The position numbers were made by a program, and so were the translations under genes. Source: Oscillospiraceae bacterium (GTDB lineage: Bacteria > Bacillota > Clostridia > Oscillospirales > Oscillospiraceae). From it: a stretch of 7,610 nt of DNA. How positions within the stretch are numbered: position 1 is the first letter of the stretch; each line of letters begins with the position of its first letter. This document shows, one piece after another, positions 1-6,155 of the stretch. Where the stretch lies: NCBI GenBank assembly GCA_016295225.1, contig JAEDLP010000086.1, positions 1 through 7,610 of the forward strand, in the 5' to 3' direction. The notes beneath the pieces are model-generated. The model was not told the DNA's origin, did not search any database, and saw only the letters and a program-made list of their open reading frames with translations.

Positions 1-510
1 CTCCGGGACCTCGGCCCAGCCGCCGGACATTTTTTCCGTTTCCAGGACGGATACCTGCCCCTCGGCCTCCAGCAGATAGACCAGGGCGGCGTGGTAGTCA
101 CTGACCCCGCCGTTGTTCTCGTTGAGGAACCCCACACAGGTCAGGGAGCGGACGGTCTCCACTGACACCTCTTCGTGGAGCTCCCGCAGAAGGCCGGCCT
201 CCAGTACATCCCCGGCCCCCTCCTCGCTGGGGTTGATGTGGCCGCCAACCCCCAGGGAGAGCTTGTCGTGGAGCCGGGCTTCGGTCTGTTTCTTCAGTCG
301 GCGCAGGAGGAAATACTTGCCGTCCTGACGGATTATGACGTAGGGGATGATCTGCTTCACGGTGTTGTCGTACTCGGCCTTCTCCCGGTCCATAAAAAAG
401 TGGTGCTCCAGAATAAAGGCGTGGAGCTGCTCTACGTGTTCCGTAATGAATTCTTTTGGGGGGAGCTGGGCTTCCAGCTTCCTGCGGTCTACCACCAGCA
501 CTTGTTCCAT
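1..510 (-). CDS. NUDIX-family hydrolase (predicted phosphohydrolase), C-terminus outside window
   Basis: The 170 codons visible run from an ATG at 510 to the window edge without a stop, so the C-terminus is missing. The protein has an N-terminal extension (about residues 1-50), a strand motif IIPYVIIRQDGKYFLLRR (54-71), then GVGGHINP (87-94) and LLRELHEEV (107-115). R109-E110-L111 with E113-E114 is the metal-binding core of a NUDIX box. The spacing differs from the classic GX5EX7REUXEE: Asp101 sits where Glu is usual and the GG is displaced upstream. The YVIIR / GGHINP layout resembles the MutT-like group COG4112, an assignment made from memory. Such enzymes hydrolyse nucleoside diphosphates linked to another moiety; the substrate here cannot be inferred. 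A ribosome binding site AGGG lies 6 nt upstream of the ATG. The gene has its own promoter (541-568), so it need not be cotranscribed with the antiporter gene upstream of it. Confidence 0.85.
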   Translation of the reverse strand, partial: MEQVLVVDRRKLEAQLPPKEFITEHVEQLHAFILEHHFFMDREKAEYDNTVKQIIPYVIIRQDGKYFLLRRLKKQTEARLHDKLSLGVGGHINPSEEGAGDVLEAGLLRELHEEVSVETVRSLTCVGFLNENNGGVSDYHAALVYLLEAEGQVSVLETEKMSGGWAEVPE

Positions 511-540
511 GAGATTCCCTGCTTTCCTGTCGTTTTTTAT

Positions 541-568
541 ATTGTATCAGATTTTTCCGCCGATGCAA
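541..568 (-). promoter_or_regulatory. SigA-type promoter for the NUDIX gene
   Basis: On the minus strand, TTGCAT (568-563) is followed by a 16-nt spacer and TACAAT (546-541). This places a transcript start near 534, about 24 nt before the NUDIX ATG. The -35 lies just past the T-tract of the antiporter terminator, so the two transcription units abut without sharing a message. The call rests on hexamer matches only. Confidence 0.65.
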
Positions 569-570
569 TG

Positions 571-600
571 AAAAAAGCCGAGGACAAAATCGTCCTCGGC
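571..600 (-). terminator. Intrinsic terminator of the NhaC-type antiporter gene
   Basis: On the minus strand, GCCGAGGAC pairs perfectly with GTCCTCGGC (9 bp, 6-nt loop; arms 592-600 and 577-585) and is followed by six T (576-571). It starts 12 nt beyond the antiporter stop codon. The plus strand lacks an equal T-tract, so it acts in one direction. Confidence 0.92.
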
Positions 601-612
601 TTGGATGCGTGG

Positions 613-1926
613 TTACTTCTCCACCTTGCGCTCAGGGATCACGAAGATGAACAGCAGGGAGCTGATCAGCAGCAGGAAGGGGTAGTACAGGTTGGGGATC
701 ACGTCAAAGGCGGAAAGCTCATAGCCCAGCTCAGCGGCGGCGGACAGGGCCACCAGCATCTGCGCGCCGTAGGGGATGATGCCCTGGAACACGCAGGAGA
801 AGGTGTCCAGCAGGGAAGCGGCCTTCTTGGAGGAGATGCCGTAGTCCTCGGACATCTCCTTGGCGATGGGGTTTGCCATGACGATGGCCACGGTGTTGTT
901 GGCGGTGGCGATGTCCATGGCGCCCACCAGCAGGCCCATGCCCAGCTGGCCGCCCCTCTTGCCCTTGAAGACCTTCTTGATGCCGTTGAGCAGGGCGTCG
1001 AAGCCGCCGTGGACCCGGATGAGGGCGCAGATGGCGGAGACCAGGATGGCCACCATGGTGGTCTCGAACATACCGGCGGCGCCGGAACCCATGTTGGCCA
1101 GCAGGTCGGTGGCGGCGGTGGCGCCGGTGGCCAGCATGATGATGGAGCCGGAGACGATGCCCAGAAGGAGAACCACAAAGACGTTCACGCCGATGATGCC
1201 GCCGATGAGGACCAGCAGATAGGGGATGATCTGAATCAGGTTATACTCGTTCTGGATGGGGGTGCCCACCTGCCCCATGGAAACCACCAGGATGAGGATC
1301 AAGGAGACCAGGGCGGCGGGGAAGGCGATGCCGAAGTTTACCCGGAACTTGTCCTTCATCTGGACGCCCTGGCCGTTGCAGGCGGCGATGGTGGTGTCGG
1401 AAATGAAGGAGAGGTTGTCGCCGAACATGGCGCCGCCCATAACGGACGCCACGCACAGGGGGACGCTGAACCCGGACGCGCCGGCCACGGCCAGGGCGAT
1501 GGGGGTGATCAGGGTGATGGTGCCTACGGAAGTACCCATGGCCAGGGAGACGAAGCAGGCCACCACGAACAGGACGGCCACCGCGTACTGGGCGGGGATG
1601 ATGGACAGGAGACAGTATGCCACGCTCTCGGCGCTGCTGCGGCCCACCACGCCCACAAAGATGCCGGCGGTCATAAAGATGAGGATCATGATCATGATGT
1701 TTTTGTCCCCTACGCCTTTGCCCATGAGGACCAGTTTTTCGTCAAAGGACAGCTTGCGGTTCTGGATGCAGGCCACCAGCAGGGCCACCAGGAAGGCCAC
1801 CACGATGGGGATGTTGTAGAAGCCCATGGGGATCAGCAGGACGTACTCAAACAGGATACCCAGACCCAGATAGAGCACCAGGAACACGCCGATGGGCAGC
1901 AGTGCAATGGGATTGCCTTTCTTCAT
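613..1926 (-). CDS. NhaC-family Na+/H+ antiporter
   Basis: This is a 437-residue, highly hydrophobic membrane protein with about 11-12 predicted transmembrane stretches by eye. MGTSVGT (130-136), GGAMFGDN (164-171) and SFISDTTIA (173-181) are hallmark blocks of the NhaC family in the ion transporter superfamily. A related block, DIATANNTVAIVMANPIAKE, lies in the second half, in line with the family's internal repeat. The expected role is electrogenic exchange of cytoplasmic Na+ for H+. Some NhaC members carry organic acids instead (B. subtilis MleN exchanges malate and lactate), so the substrate is not certain. I chose ATG 1926 because GGAGG (1941-1937) lies 10 nt upstream. The in-frame TTG at 1935 would lie only 1 nt from it. 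The gene is divergent from rplS and ends in its own terminator. Confidence 0.9.
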   Translation of the reverse strand: MKKGNPIALLPIGVFLVLYLGLGILFEYVLLIPMGFYNIPIVVAFLVALLVACIQNRKLSFDEKLVLMGKGVGDKNIMIMILIFMTAGIFVGVVGRSSAESVAYCLLSIIPAQYAVAVLFVVACFVSLAMGTSVGTITLITPIALAVAGASGFSVPLCVASVMGGAMFGDNLSFISDTTIAACNGQGVQMKDKFRVNFGIAFPAALVSLILILVVSMGQVGTPIQNEYNLIQIIPYLLVLIGGIIGVNVFVVLLLGIVSGSIIMLATGATAATDLLANMGSGAAGMFETTMVAILVSAICALIRVHGGFDALLNGIKKVFKGKRGGQLGMGLLVGAMDIATANNTVAIVMANPIAKEMSEDYGISSKKAASLLDTFSCVFQGIIPYGAQMLVALSAAAELGYELSAFDVIPNLYYPFLLLISSLLFIFVIPERKVEK

Positions 1927-1936
1927 TTTTCTCAAA

Positions 1937-2007
1937 CCTCCGAATGATTCGGCCGTTCCCCCGCTGCCTTACACTATAATGATAAAACAGCCATGCACTT
2001 CCGGGGG
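1937..2007 (-). promoter_or_regulatory. Foldable leader of the antiporter mRNA, overlapping its ribosome binding site
   Basis: On the minus strand the leader holds two possible stems. The outer stem pairs CCCCC (2007-2003) with GGGGG (1962-1958) and continues as GCTG (1991-1988) with CAGC (1966-1963). The second, CCGAA-TCA-TTCGG (1952-1940), ends inside the GGAGG at 1941-1937, so forming it would hide part of the ribosome binding site. I do not recognise this as a known riboswitch class. A regulatory role is inference. Confidence 0.35.
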
Positions 2008-2034
2008 CCGGCCGCTTATATAAAACCATGATAC

Positions 2035-2063
2035 ACCGTACACGATAGGGGGCAAATTGTCAA
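2035..2063 (-). promoter_or_regulatory. Candidate promoter for the antiporter gene
   Basis: On the minus strand a perfect TTGACA (2063-2058) is followed by a 17-nt spacer and TACGGT (2040-2035), which matches the -10 consensus at only three positions. A start near 2028 would give a leader of about 100 nt. The perfect -35 favours the call and the poor -10 weakens it, which could mean activator dependence. I see no better pair nearer the gene: the A/T-rich TATAGT and TATCAT around 1973-1983 lack a fitting -35. Confidence 0.4.
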
Positions 2064-2133
2064 GTTATTTCCATTCCTGTCGATTCCAACAAGGAAGAGA
2101 ACGGCAGTAGCCGGGAAAAAGTGAAATTTATGC

Positions 2134-2162
2134 TTGCAATCTGGTGGAGGACCTGCTAAAAT
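2134..2162 (+). promoter_or_regulatory. Extended -10 promoter for rplS
   Basis: TTGCAA (2134-2139), a 17-nt spacer and TAAAAT (2157-2162) form a good SigA-type promoter. TGC directly before the -10 supplies the TGn extended -10 element. Transcription should start near 2169, about 95 nt upstream of the rplS ATG. Confidence 0.75.
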
Positions 2163-2168
2163 GTCCTA

Positions 2169-2262
2169 TGGTCTATGGAAAAAGGGTGGTCCTCTGGGGC
2201 GCTGCCAAGCAGGCAGCAGAGCAGTCCTCACGAACGCCTGTATTATTAGGAGGAAAAAGACT
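2169..2262 (+). promoter_or_regulatory. Structured 5' leader of rplS, candidate L19 autoregulatory element
   Basis: The untranslated leader contains a clear hairpin, GCTGCC-AAGCA-GGCAGC (2201-2217). It can extend through CTCT (2192-2195) with AGAG (2218-2221) around a GGGGC bulge. Two copies of TCCTC (2190-2194 and 2225-2229) are each complementary to GAGGA (2250-2254) inside the Shine-Dalgarno AGGAGGA (2248-2254), so either could mask ribosome entry. An L19 leader RNA family is known from Firmicutes. I cannot confirm membership without a covariance-model search, and control by L19 itself is inference. Confidence 0.5.
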
Positions 2263-2607
2263 ATGGATCTCATGAAGAGCTTTATCGAGAAGAACATGCC
2301 CGCCAAGGAAGCCCCCTCTGTTACCGTCGGTGACACCGTTCGTGTCCACCTGAAGGTTAAGGAAGGCAACCGTGAGCGTATCCAGGTGTTCGAGGGCACC
2401 GTCATTGCCAAGAAGCATGGCGGCATCAACGAGACCTTCACCGTCCGCCGCATTTCCTATGGCGTCGGCGTGGAGAAGGTGTTCCCCCTCTACAGCCCCG
2501 TGATCGAGAAGGTGGAAACCATCCGTAAGGGTAAGGTCCGCCGTGCTAAGCTGTATTATCTGCGCGGCCGCGTTGGTAAGGCAGCCAAGGTCAAGGAGAA
2601 GCTGTAA
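2263..2607 (+). CDS. rplS: 50S ribosomal protein L19
   Basis: The product has 114 residues, the usual bacterial L19 length. It opens with MDLMKSFIEKNMP and carries VGDTVRVHLKVKEGNRERIQ, FEGTVIAKKHGGI, the family signature FTVRRISYGVGVEKVFPLYSP, and KVRRAKLYYLRGR near the C-terminus. L19 binds 23S rRNA and contributes to the 30S-50S bridge region. The ATG at 2263 is set by AGGAGGA (2248-2254) 8 nt upstream; in-frame upstream codons fall in the structured leader and would add unrelated sequence. The gene has its own promoter and terminator, so it looks monocistronic. In many Firmicutes it is the last gene of rpsP-rimM-trmD-rplS; here its upstream neighbour is a divergent antiporter. All arginine codons are CGT or CGC, as expected for a highly expressed gene. 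Confidence 0.98.
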   Translation: MDLMKSFIEKNMPAKEAPSVTVGDTVRVHLKVKEGNRERIQVFEGTVIAKKHGGINETFTVRRISYGVGVEKVFPLYSPVIEKVETIRKGKVRRAKLYYLRGRVGKAAKVKEKL

Positions 2608-2625
2608 TCAACCGTGTTTTTCCGA

Positions 2626-2659
2626 AAAGGGAGCGCTTTGGCGCTCCCTTTCATTTTTT
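2626..2659 (+). terminator. Intrinsic terminator of rplS
   Basis: GGGAGCGC (2629-2636) pairs perfectly with GCGCTCCC (2641-2648) around a TTTG loop, extended by AAA (2626-2628) with TTT (2649-2651). TCATTTTTT follows. It begins about 20 nt after the rplS stop codon and separates rplS from the rbgA cluster. Confidence 0.93.
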
Positions 2660-2672
2660 CTGCGAAAGGGGC

Positions 2673-2701
2673 TTTTCAGGGGACCCAAAATCGTGTATAC
2701 T
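2673..2701 (+). promoter_or_regulatory. Promoter of the rbgA-rnhB-yraN(-thrC) cluster
   Basis: TTTTCA (2673-2678), a 17-nt spacer and TATACT (2696-2701) lie between the rplS terminator and rbgA. The predicted start near 2708 leaves a leader of about 33 nt containing the AAGGAGA ribosome binding site (2724-2730). No further promoter of this quality appears before tig, so the cluster probably depends on this one. Confidence 0.65.
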
Positions 2702-2740
2702 TATTTGTCAACTAAAGCAACGGAAGGAGATGGGAACACG

Positions 2741-3625
2741 ATGAATATTCAGTGGTATCCCGGTCACATGACCAAGACCCGACGCATGATCGCGGAAAAC
2801 CTCAAATATGTGGACGTGGTGGCGGAGGTCATCGACGCCCGCATCCCCATCGCCAGCCGCAATCCCGATATTGACGACCTGGTGGGGAGCAAGCCCCGGG
2901 TGGTCATCCTCAACCGGGCCGACCAGGCGGACCCCGCTTCCAGCAAGCTCTGGGGGGAGTATTTCCGCAGCCAGGGCATGTCCGTTCTGGAGTGCGACGC
3001 CCGCACCGGCGCCGGCGTGAAGCAGTTCTCTCCCGTCATGCGGGGGGCGCTGAAGGAGCAGATCGCCAAGTGGAAGGAGAAGGGCCAGGTGGGCCGTCCT
3101 GTCCGAGCCATGGTGGTGGGCATCCCCAACGTGGGTAAGTCTACCTTTATTAATAAGGTAGCCAAGAAAAAGTCCGCCAAGGCCGGCGATCGTCCCGGCG
3201 TCACCCGGGGCAAGCAGTGGGTCACCGTGGATCAGGGCCTGGAGCTGCTGGACACTCCCGGCATCCTGTGGCCTAAGTTCGAGGACCAGACCATCGCGCA
3301 GCATCTGGCCTTCACCGGCGCGGTGCGGGACGCCATCATGGACGTGGAGACCCTGGGCTGTCATCTCATGGAGCTGCTGGCCCGGCGGAAGCCCGAGGCA
3401 GTCACCGCCCGGTTCAAGTTCGTCCCGGAAGAGGGGATGACCGGCTGGGAGATGCTGGAGCTGGGCGCCCGGAAGCGGGGTTTTTTGATCTCCGGCGGCG
3501 AGGTGGACCTGGAGCGCATGGCCAACATCCTCCTGGACGAGTTCCGGGGTGGGAAGATGGGCCGGATCACCCTGGAGCTCCCCTCGGACCTGGAAAAAGG
3601 AGTCGAGACCGATGGAACGCCCTGA
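2741..3625 (+). CDS. rbgA: Ribosome biogenesis GTPase RbgA (YlqF), circularly permuted GTPase
   Basis: The product has 294 residues, close to the 282 of B. subtilis RbgA. The N-terminus carries the family signature QWYPGHMTKTRR (4-15) and DARIPIASRNP (32-42). The GTPase motifs come in the permuted order G4-G5-G1-G2-G3: NRAD (58-61), the G5 region near CDA (85-87), GIPNVGKST (127-135), PGVT (152-155) and DTPG (171-174). The C-terminal helical region (about 200-294) would contact rRNA. RbgA acts in the cytoplasm at a late step of 50S maturation, so its position next to rplS fits. G4 reads NRAD rather than the usual NKxD. ATG 2741 is set by AAGGAGA 10 nt upstream. The 3' end overlaps rnhB by 14 nt, suggesting translational coupling. 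Unlike in many Firmicutes, no signal peptidase gene lies between rplS and rbgA. Confidence 0.96.
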   Translation: MNIQWYPGHMTKTRRMIAENLKYVDVVAEVIDARIPIASRNPDIDDLVGSKPRVVILNRADQADPASSKLWGEYFRSQGMSVLECDARTGAGVKQFSPVMRGALKEQIAKWKEKGQVGRPVRAMVVGIPNVGKSTFINKVAKKKSAKAGDRPGVTRGKQWVTVDQGLELLDTPGILWPKFEDQTIAQHLAFTGAVRDAIMDVETLGCHLMELLARRKPEAVTARFKFVPEEGMTGWEMLELGARKRGFLISGGEVDLERMANILLDEFRGGKMGRITLELPSDLEKGVETDGTP

Positions 3626-4214
3626 CTTTTGGCAGATCGAATCGGTCCACTTTGACCGGGGCGTTCAGAGCATCTGCGGCGTGGACGAGGCCGGAGCCGG
3701 CCCCCTGGCCGGGCGGGTCTATGCTGCGGCGGTCATCCTGCCCCGGGGCTGGGACGCCCCCTATCTGAACGACTCCAAAAAGGTCACGGAGAAGCGCCGG
3801 GAGGTTCTCTACGAGAAGATCATTCAGGCGGCCGAGAGCTACGCCATCGCCTGGGCCGACGAGAAGGAGATCGACGAGATCAACATCCTGAACGCCCGGA
3901 TGCTTGCCATGGAGCGGGCTATCCAGGCTCTGGACAAAACTCCCGACCTGGCCCTCATCGACGGCAACCGGTCCACCGGCATCACCTGCCCCAACGAGAC
4001 CGTGGTGAAGGGGGACGCCAGGAGCGCCTCCATCGCGGCGGCCTCCATCCTGGCCAAGGTGGCCCGGGACCGGTACATGCTGGAGCAGGCCGAGCGCTAT
4101 CCCCAGTATGCCTTTGAACGGCACAAGGGCTACCCCACCAAGCTCCACTACGAACGCCTGCGGGAGTACGGGCCCAGTCCCATCCACCGGCTGACCTTTT
4201 TGAAGAAGCTGTGA
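3612..4214 (+). CDS. rnhB: Ribonuclease HII
   Basis: The product has 200 residues, normal for bacterial RNase HII. It cleaves the RNA strand of RNA-DNA hybrids and removes ribonucleotides misincorporated into DNA. The four acidic metal ligands are present: D25 and E26 in GVDEAGAGPLAG (23-34), D117 in LIDGN (115-119), and D135 in the block that continues SASIAAASILAKVARD (138-153). NDSKKVTEKRRE (53-64) and RHKGYPTK near the C-terminus are also typical. ATG 3612 is preceded by AAGGAG (3597-3602) at 9 nt, inside the rbgA coding region; upstream in-frame codons would add out-of-frame rbgA sequence. rbgA-rnhB adjacency is common in Firmicutes. The stop overlaps the yraN start as GTGA. Arginine codons are mostly CGG, unlike rplS and tig. 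Confidence 0.97.
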   Translation: MERPDFWQIESVHFDRGVQSICGVDEAGAGPLAGRVYAAAVILPRGWDAPYLNDSKKVTEKRREVLYEKIIQAAESYAIAWADEKEIDEINILNARMLAMERAIQALDKTPDLALIDGNRSTGITCPNETVVKGDARSASIAAASILAKVARDRYMLEQAERYPQYAFERHKGYPTKLHYERLREYGPSPIHRLTFLKKL

Positions 4215-4579
4215 GGGGCGGCGATCGGACCGCCCTGGGACTCTGGGGCGAGGAGCAGGCGGCCCGCCATCTCAAGTGGCGGGGCTACCGCATTGTCGAG
4301 CGCCGCTACCGCTGCCGGGAGGGGGAGATCGACCTGGTGGCGGTCCGGGGCAGATACCTCTGCTTCGTGGAGGTGAAGCTTCGGAAGAACGCCGCCCTGG
4401 CGGAAGCCCGGGAGTTCGTCACCCCCGCCAAGCAGCGGAAGGTGCGCACGGCGGCCTTACATTATTTAATGGAGCACCCCACCGACCGGCAGCCCCGGTT
4501 CGACGTGGTGGAGGTCTACGCTCCCTATGGAGAAGAGACACGACGCCCAGAGATCAAGCACTGGGAAAACGTCTTCTGA
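4211..4579 (+). CDS. yraN: UPF0102 family protein YraN, nuclease-like fold
   Basis: The product has 122 residues, typical for the family. LGLWGEEQAARHLKWRGYRI (9-28) is the characteristic N-terminus. REGEIDLVAV (36-45) and FVEVK (52-56) place E39, D41, E54 and K56 in the E-x-D ... E-x-K arrangement of restriction-endonuclease-like folds, followed by the AKQRKV segment. Members are widespread but poorly characterised; a nuclease role in DNA or RNA processing is inferred from the fold. The GTG at 4211 overlaps the rnhB stop (GTGA) and no ATG lies nearby. The preceding Shine-Dalgarno is weak (GAAGAAG), so translation probably depends on coupling to rnhB. The rnhB-yraN order is a known Firmicutes arrangement and supports the call. 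Confidence 0.92.
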   Translation: MRGGDRTALGLWGEEQAARHLKWRGYRIVERRYRCREGEIDLVAVRGRYLCFVEVKLRKNAALAEAREFVTPAKQRKVRTAALHYLMEHPTDRQPRFDVVEVYAPYGEETRRPEIKHWENVF

Positions 4580-4627
4580 TCCTGTTCAATCATCAACCGA
4601 AACCTGAAGAAAAGGCGTGTGATACCC

Positions 4628-6115
4628 ATGAATTATGTCAGCACAAGAAATAAGACCGTAAGCCTGACCGCCAGCCAGGCCATCGCCCAGGGACTGGCCC
4701 GGGACGGCGGCCTGCTCACCCCCGAGGTCTTCCCCAAGATCACTCCTGCCATGCTGGAGGACTGGAAGGGTAAGACCTACGGCCAGCGTGCCGTGGCGGT
4801 CATGAAGCTCTTCCTGGAGGACTTCACCGAGGAGGAACTGACCCGCTTCACCCAGGCAGGATACTCCGTGGAGAAGTTCGACGACAGCCGGGTGGCTCCT
4901 CTGCGCACTCTGAACGACGACACCCACTGCCTGGAGCTGTGGCACGGCCCTACCTCCGCCTTTAAGGATATGGCCCTGCAGATCCTGCCCCACCTGCTCT
5001 CCGCCTCCCTGGTGAAGAACCAGGAGGAGAAGACCGTGTGCATTCTGGTGGCCACCTCCGGCGACACCGGCAAGGCCGCTCTGGAGGGCTTCAAGGACGT
5101 GGACCGCACCAAGATCCTGGTCTTCTACCCCAAGGACGGCGTCTCCGACGTCCAGGCCCTGCAGATGAAGACCCAGGAGGGCGGAAACGTGGGAGTCTGC
5201 GCCGTCCACGGCAACTTCGACGACGCCCAGACCGGCGTGAAGATCCTCTTCTCCGACGAGAAGCTCCGGGCCGACCTGGCTGACCGGGGTTACTTCCTGT
5301 CTTCCGCCAACTCCATCAACTGGGGCCGAATCCTGCCCCAGCTGGTGTACTACATCTCCGCCTACTGCGACCTGCTGAACGCCGGCAAGATCCAGATGGG
5401 CGACAAGGTCAACTACTGCGTCCCCACCGGCAACTTCGGCAACATCCTGGCCTGCTGGTACGCCAAGCAGATGGGCCTGCCCGTGGGCAAGCTGATCTGC
5501 GCCTCCAACAGCAACAACGTCCTCACCGAGTTCATCAACACCGGTGTGTACGATAAGAACCGCCCCTTCCACACCACCATGTCCCCCTCCATGGACATTC
5601 TGGTGTCCAGCAACCTGGAGCGCCTCCTCTTCGCCCTGACCAACCAGGACGACCAGGCGGTGGCGGGCTACATGAAGCAGCTCAGCGAGACCGGCCGCTA
5701 TGAGGTCACCGAAGAACTGAAGGCCAGACTGAAGGAGGAGTTCTTTGGCGGCTTCTGCGACGAGGACAAGACCAGCGAAGTCATCGCCAAGGTCTGGAAG
5801 GAGCACAACTACCTCATCGACCCCCACACCGCAGTGGCCTACCAGGTCATGGAGGAGTACCGGGCAGCCAGCGGCGACAAGAACCAGACCGTCTTTGTCT
5901 CCACTGCCAGCCCCTTCAAGTTCTGTGACAGCGTCCTGTCCAGCCTGGGCGTGGCAGAGGTCAAGGCGGGCATCGACGCCCTGGATCAGCTCACCCAGGT
6001 CACCGACCGTCCCGCCCCCGTGCCTCTGGCCTCCCTGCGGAACAAGGCGGTCCGCTTCGAGGAGCACGTGGACAAGGAACAGATGATGGACGTGGTCCTT
6101 ACCATGCTGAAATAA
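4628..6115 (+). CDS. thrC: Threonine synthase
   Basis: The product has 495 residues, matching the long type of threonine synthase. The enzyme converts O-phospho-L-homoserine and water to L-threonine and phosphate with pyridoxal phosphate, in the cytoplasm. HGPTSAFKDMALQ (106-118) holds the cofactor lysine K113. ATSGDTGKAALEGF (142-155) is the phosphate-binding loop. YVSTRNKT at the N-terminus and the PTGNFGNILACWYAK block are also family features. ATG 4628 lies 12 nt after AAAGG (4611-4615); the in-frame GTG at 4619 would leave only 3 nt, so ATG is preferred, though not strongly. The gene starts 48 nt after yraN, with no terminator or convincing promoter between, so read-through from the rbgA promoter is likely. 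No other threonine-pathway gene is visible, and there is no room for a T-box leader. Confidence 0.96.
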   Translation: MNYVSTRNKTVSLTASQAIAQGLARDGGLLTPEVFPKITPAMLEDWKGKTYGQRAVAVMKLFLEDFTEEELTRFTQAGYSVEKFDDSRVAPLRTLNDDTHCLELWHGPTSAFKDMALQILPHLLSASLVKNQEEKTVCILVATSGDTGKAALEGFKDVDRTKILVFYPKDGVSDVQALQMKTQEGGNVGVCAVHGNFDDAQTGVKILFSDEKLRADLADRGYFLSSANSINWGRILPQLVYYISAYCDLLNAGKIQMGDKVNYCVPTGNFGNILACWYAKQMGLPVGKLICASNSNNVLTEFINTGVYDKNRPFHTTMSPSMDILVSSNLERLLFALTNQDDQAVAGYMKQLSETGRYEVTEELKARLKEEFFGGFCDEDKTSEVIAKVWKEHNYLIDPHTAVAYQVMEEYRAASGDKNQTVFVSTASPFKFCDSVLSSLGVAEVKAGIDALDQLTQVTDRPAPVPLASLRNKAVRFEEHVDKEQMMDVVLTMLK

Positions 6116-6125
6116 GCAGGAAAAA

Positions 6126-6139
6126 ACAAAAATTTTTGT
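6126..6139 (+). repeat. 14-bp A/T palindrome between thrC and the phosphoesterase gene
   Basis: ACAAAAATTTTTGT is a perfect palindrome located 10 nt past the thrC stop and directly before the AGGTGG ribosome binding site. With no GC stem it is not a convincing terminator. It could be a weak operator, a bent-DNA tract or chance. Confidence 0.3.
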
Positions 6140-6155
6140 CAGGTGGTGAATCAGG

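Noticed and set aside
175..1947. 590-codon open frame on the plus strand opposite the antiporter gene
   Set aside because: The translation is dominated by His, Asp, Gly and Gln with no recognisable domain. It is the antisense shadow of a GC-rich membrane-protein gene that has clear family motifs on the other strand.
1975..1980. TATAAT on the plus strand
   Set aside because: There is no -35 at a fitting distance, and it lies far upstream of rplS, which has a better promoter at 2134-2162.
2134..2262. Upstream in-frame extension of rplS
   Set aside because: It would include the promoter -10 and the structured leader in coding sequence and add about 43 residues absent from L19; ATG 2263 has a strong ribosome binding site.
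2543..2740. Upstream in-frame extension of rbgA into rplS
   Set aside because: It reads through the rplS terminator and the rbgA promoter; the family N-terminus QWYPGHM begins just after ATG 2741.
2708..3364. Minus-strand frame opposite rbgA, and a similar one at 3567-4187 opposite rnhB
   Set aside because: Both are shadows of conserved genes; neither shows a domain.
4580..4627. Possible T-box or attenuator before thrC
   Set aside because: The gap is only 48 nt with no hairpin or terminator, too short for a T-box leader.
6116..6155. Terminator after thrC
   Set aside because: The only inverted repeat is the A/T palindrome at 6126-6139, which has no GC stem, and the next ribosome binding site follows at once.
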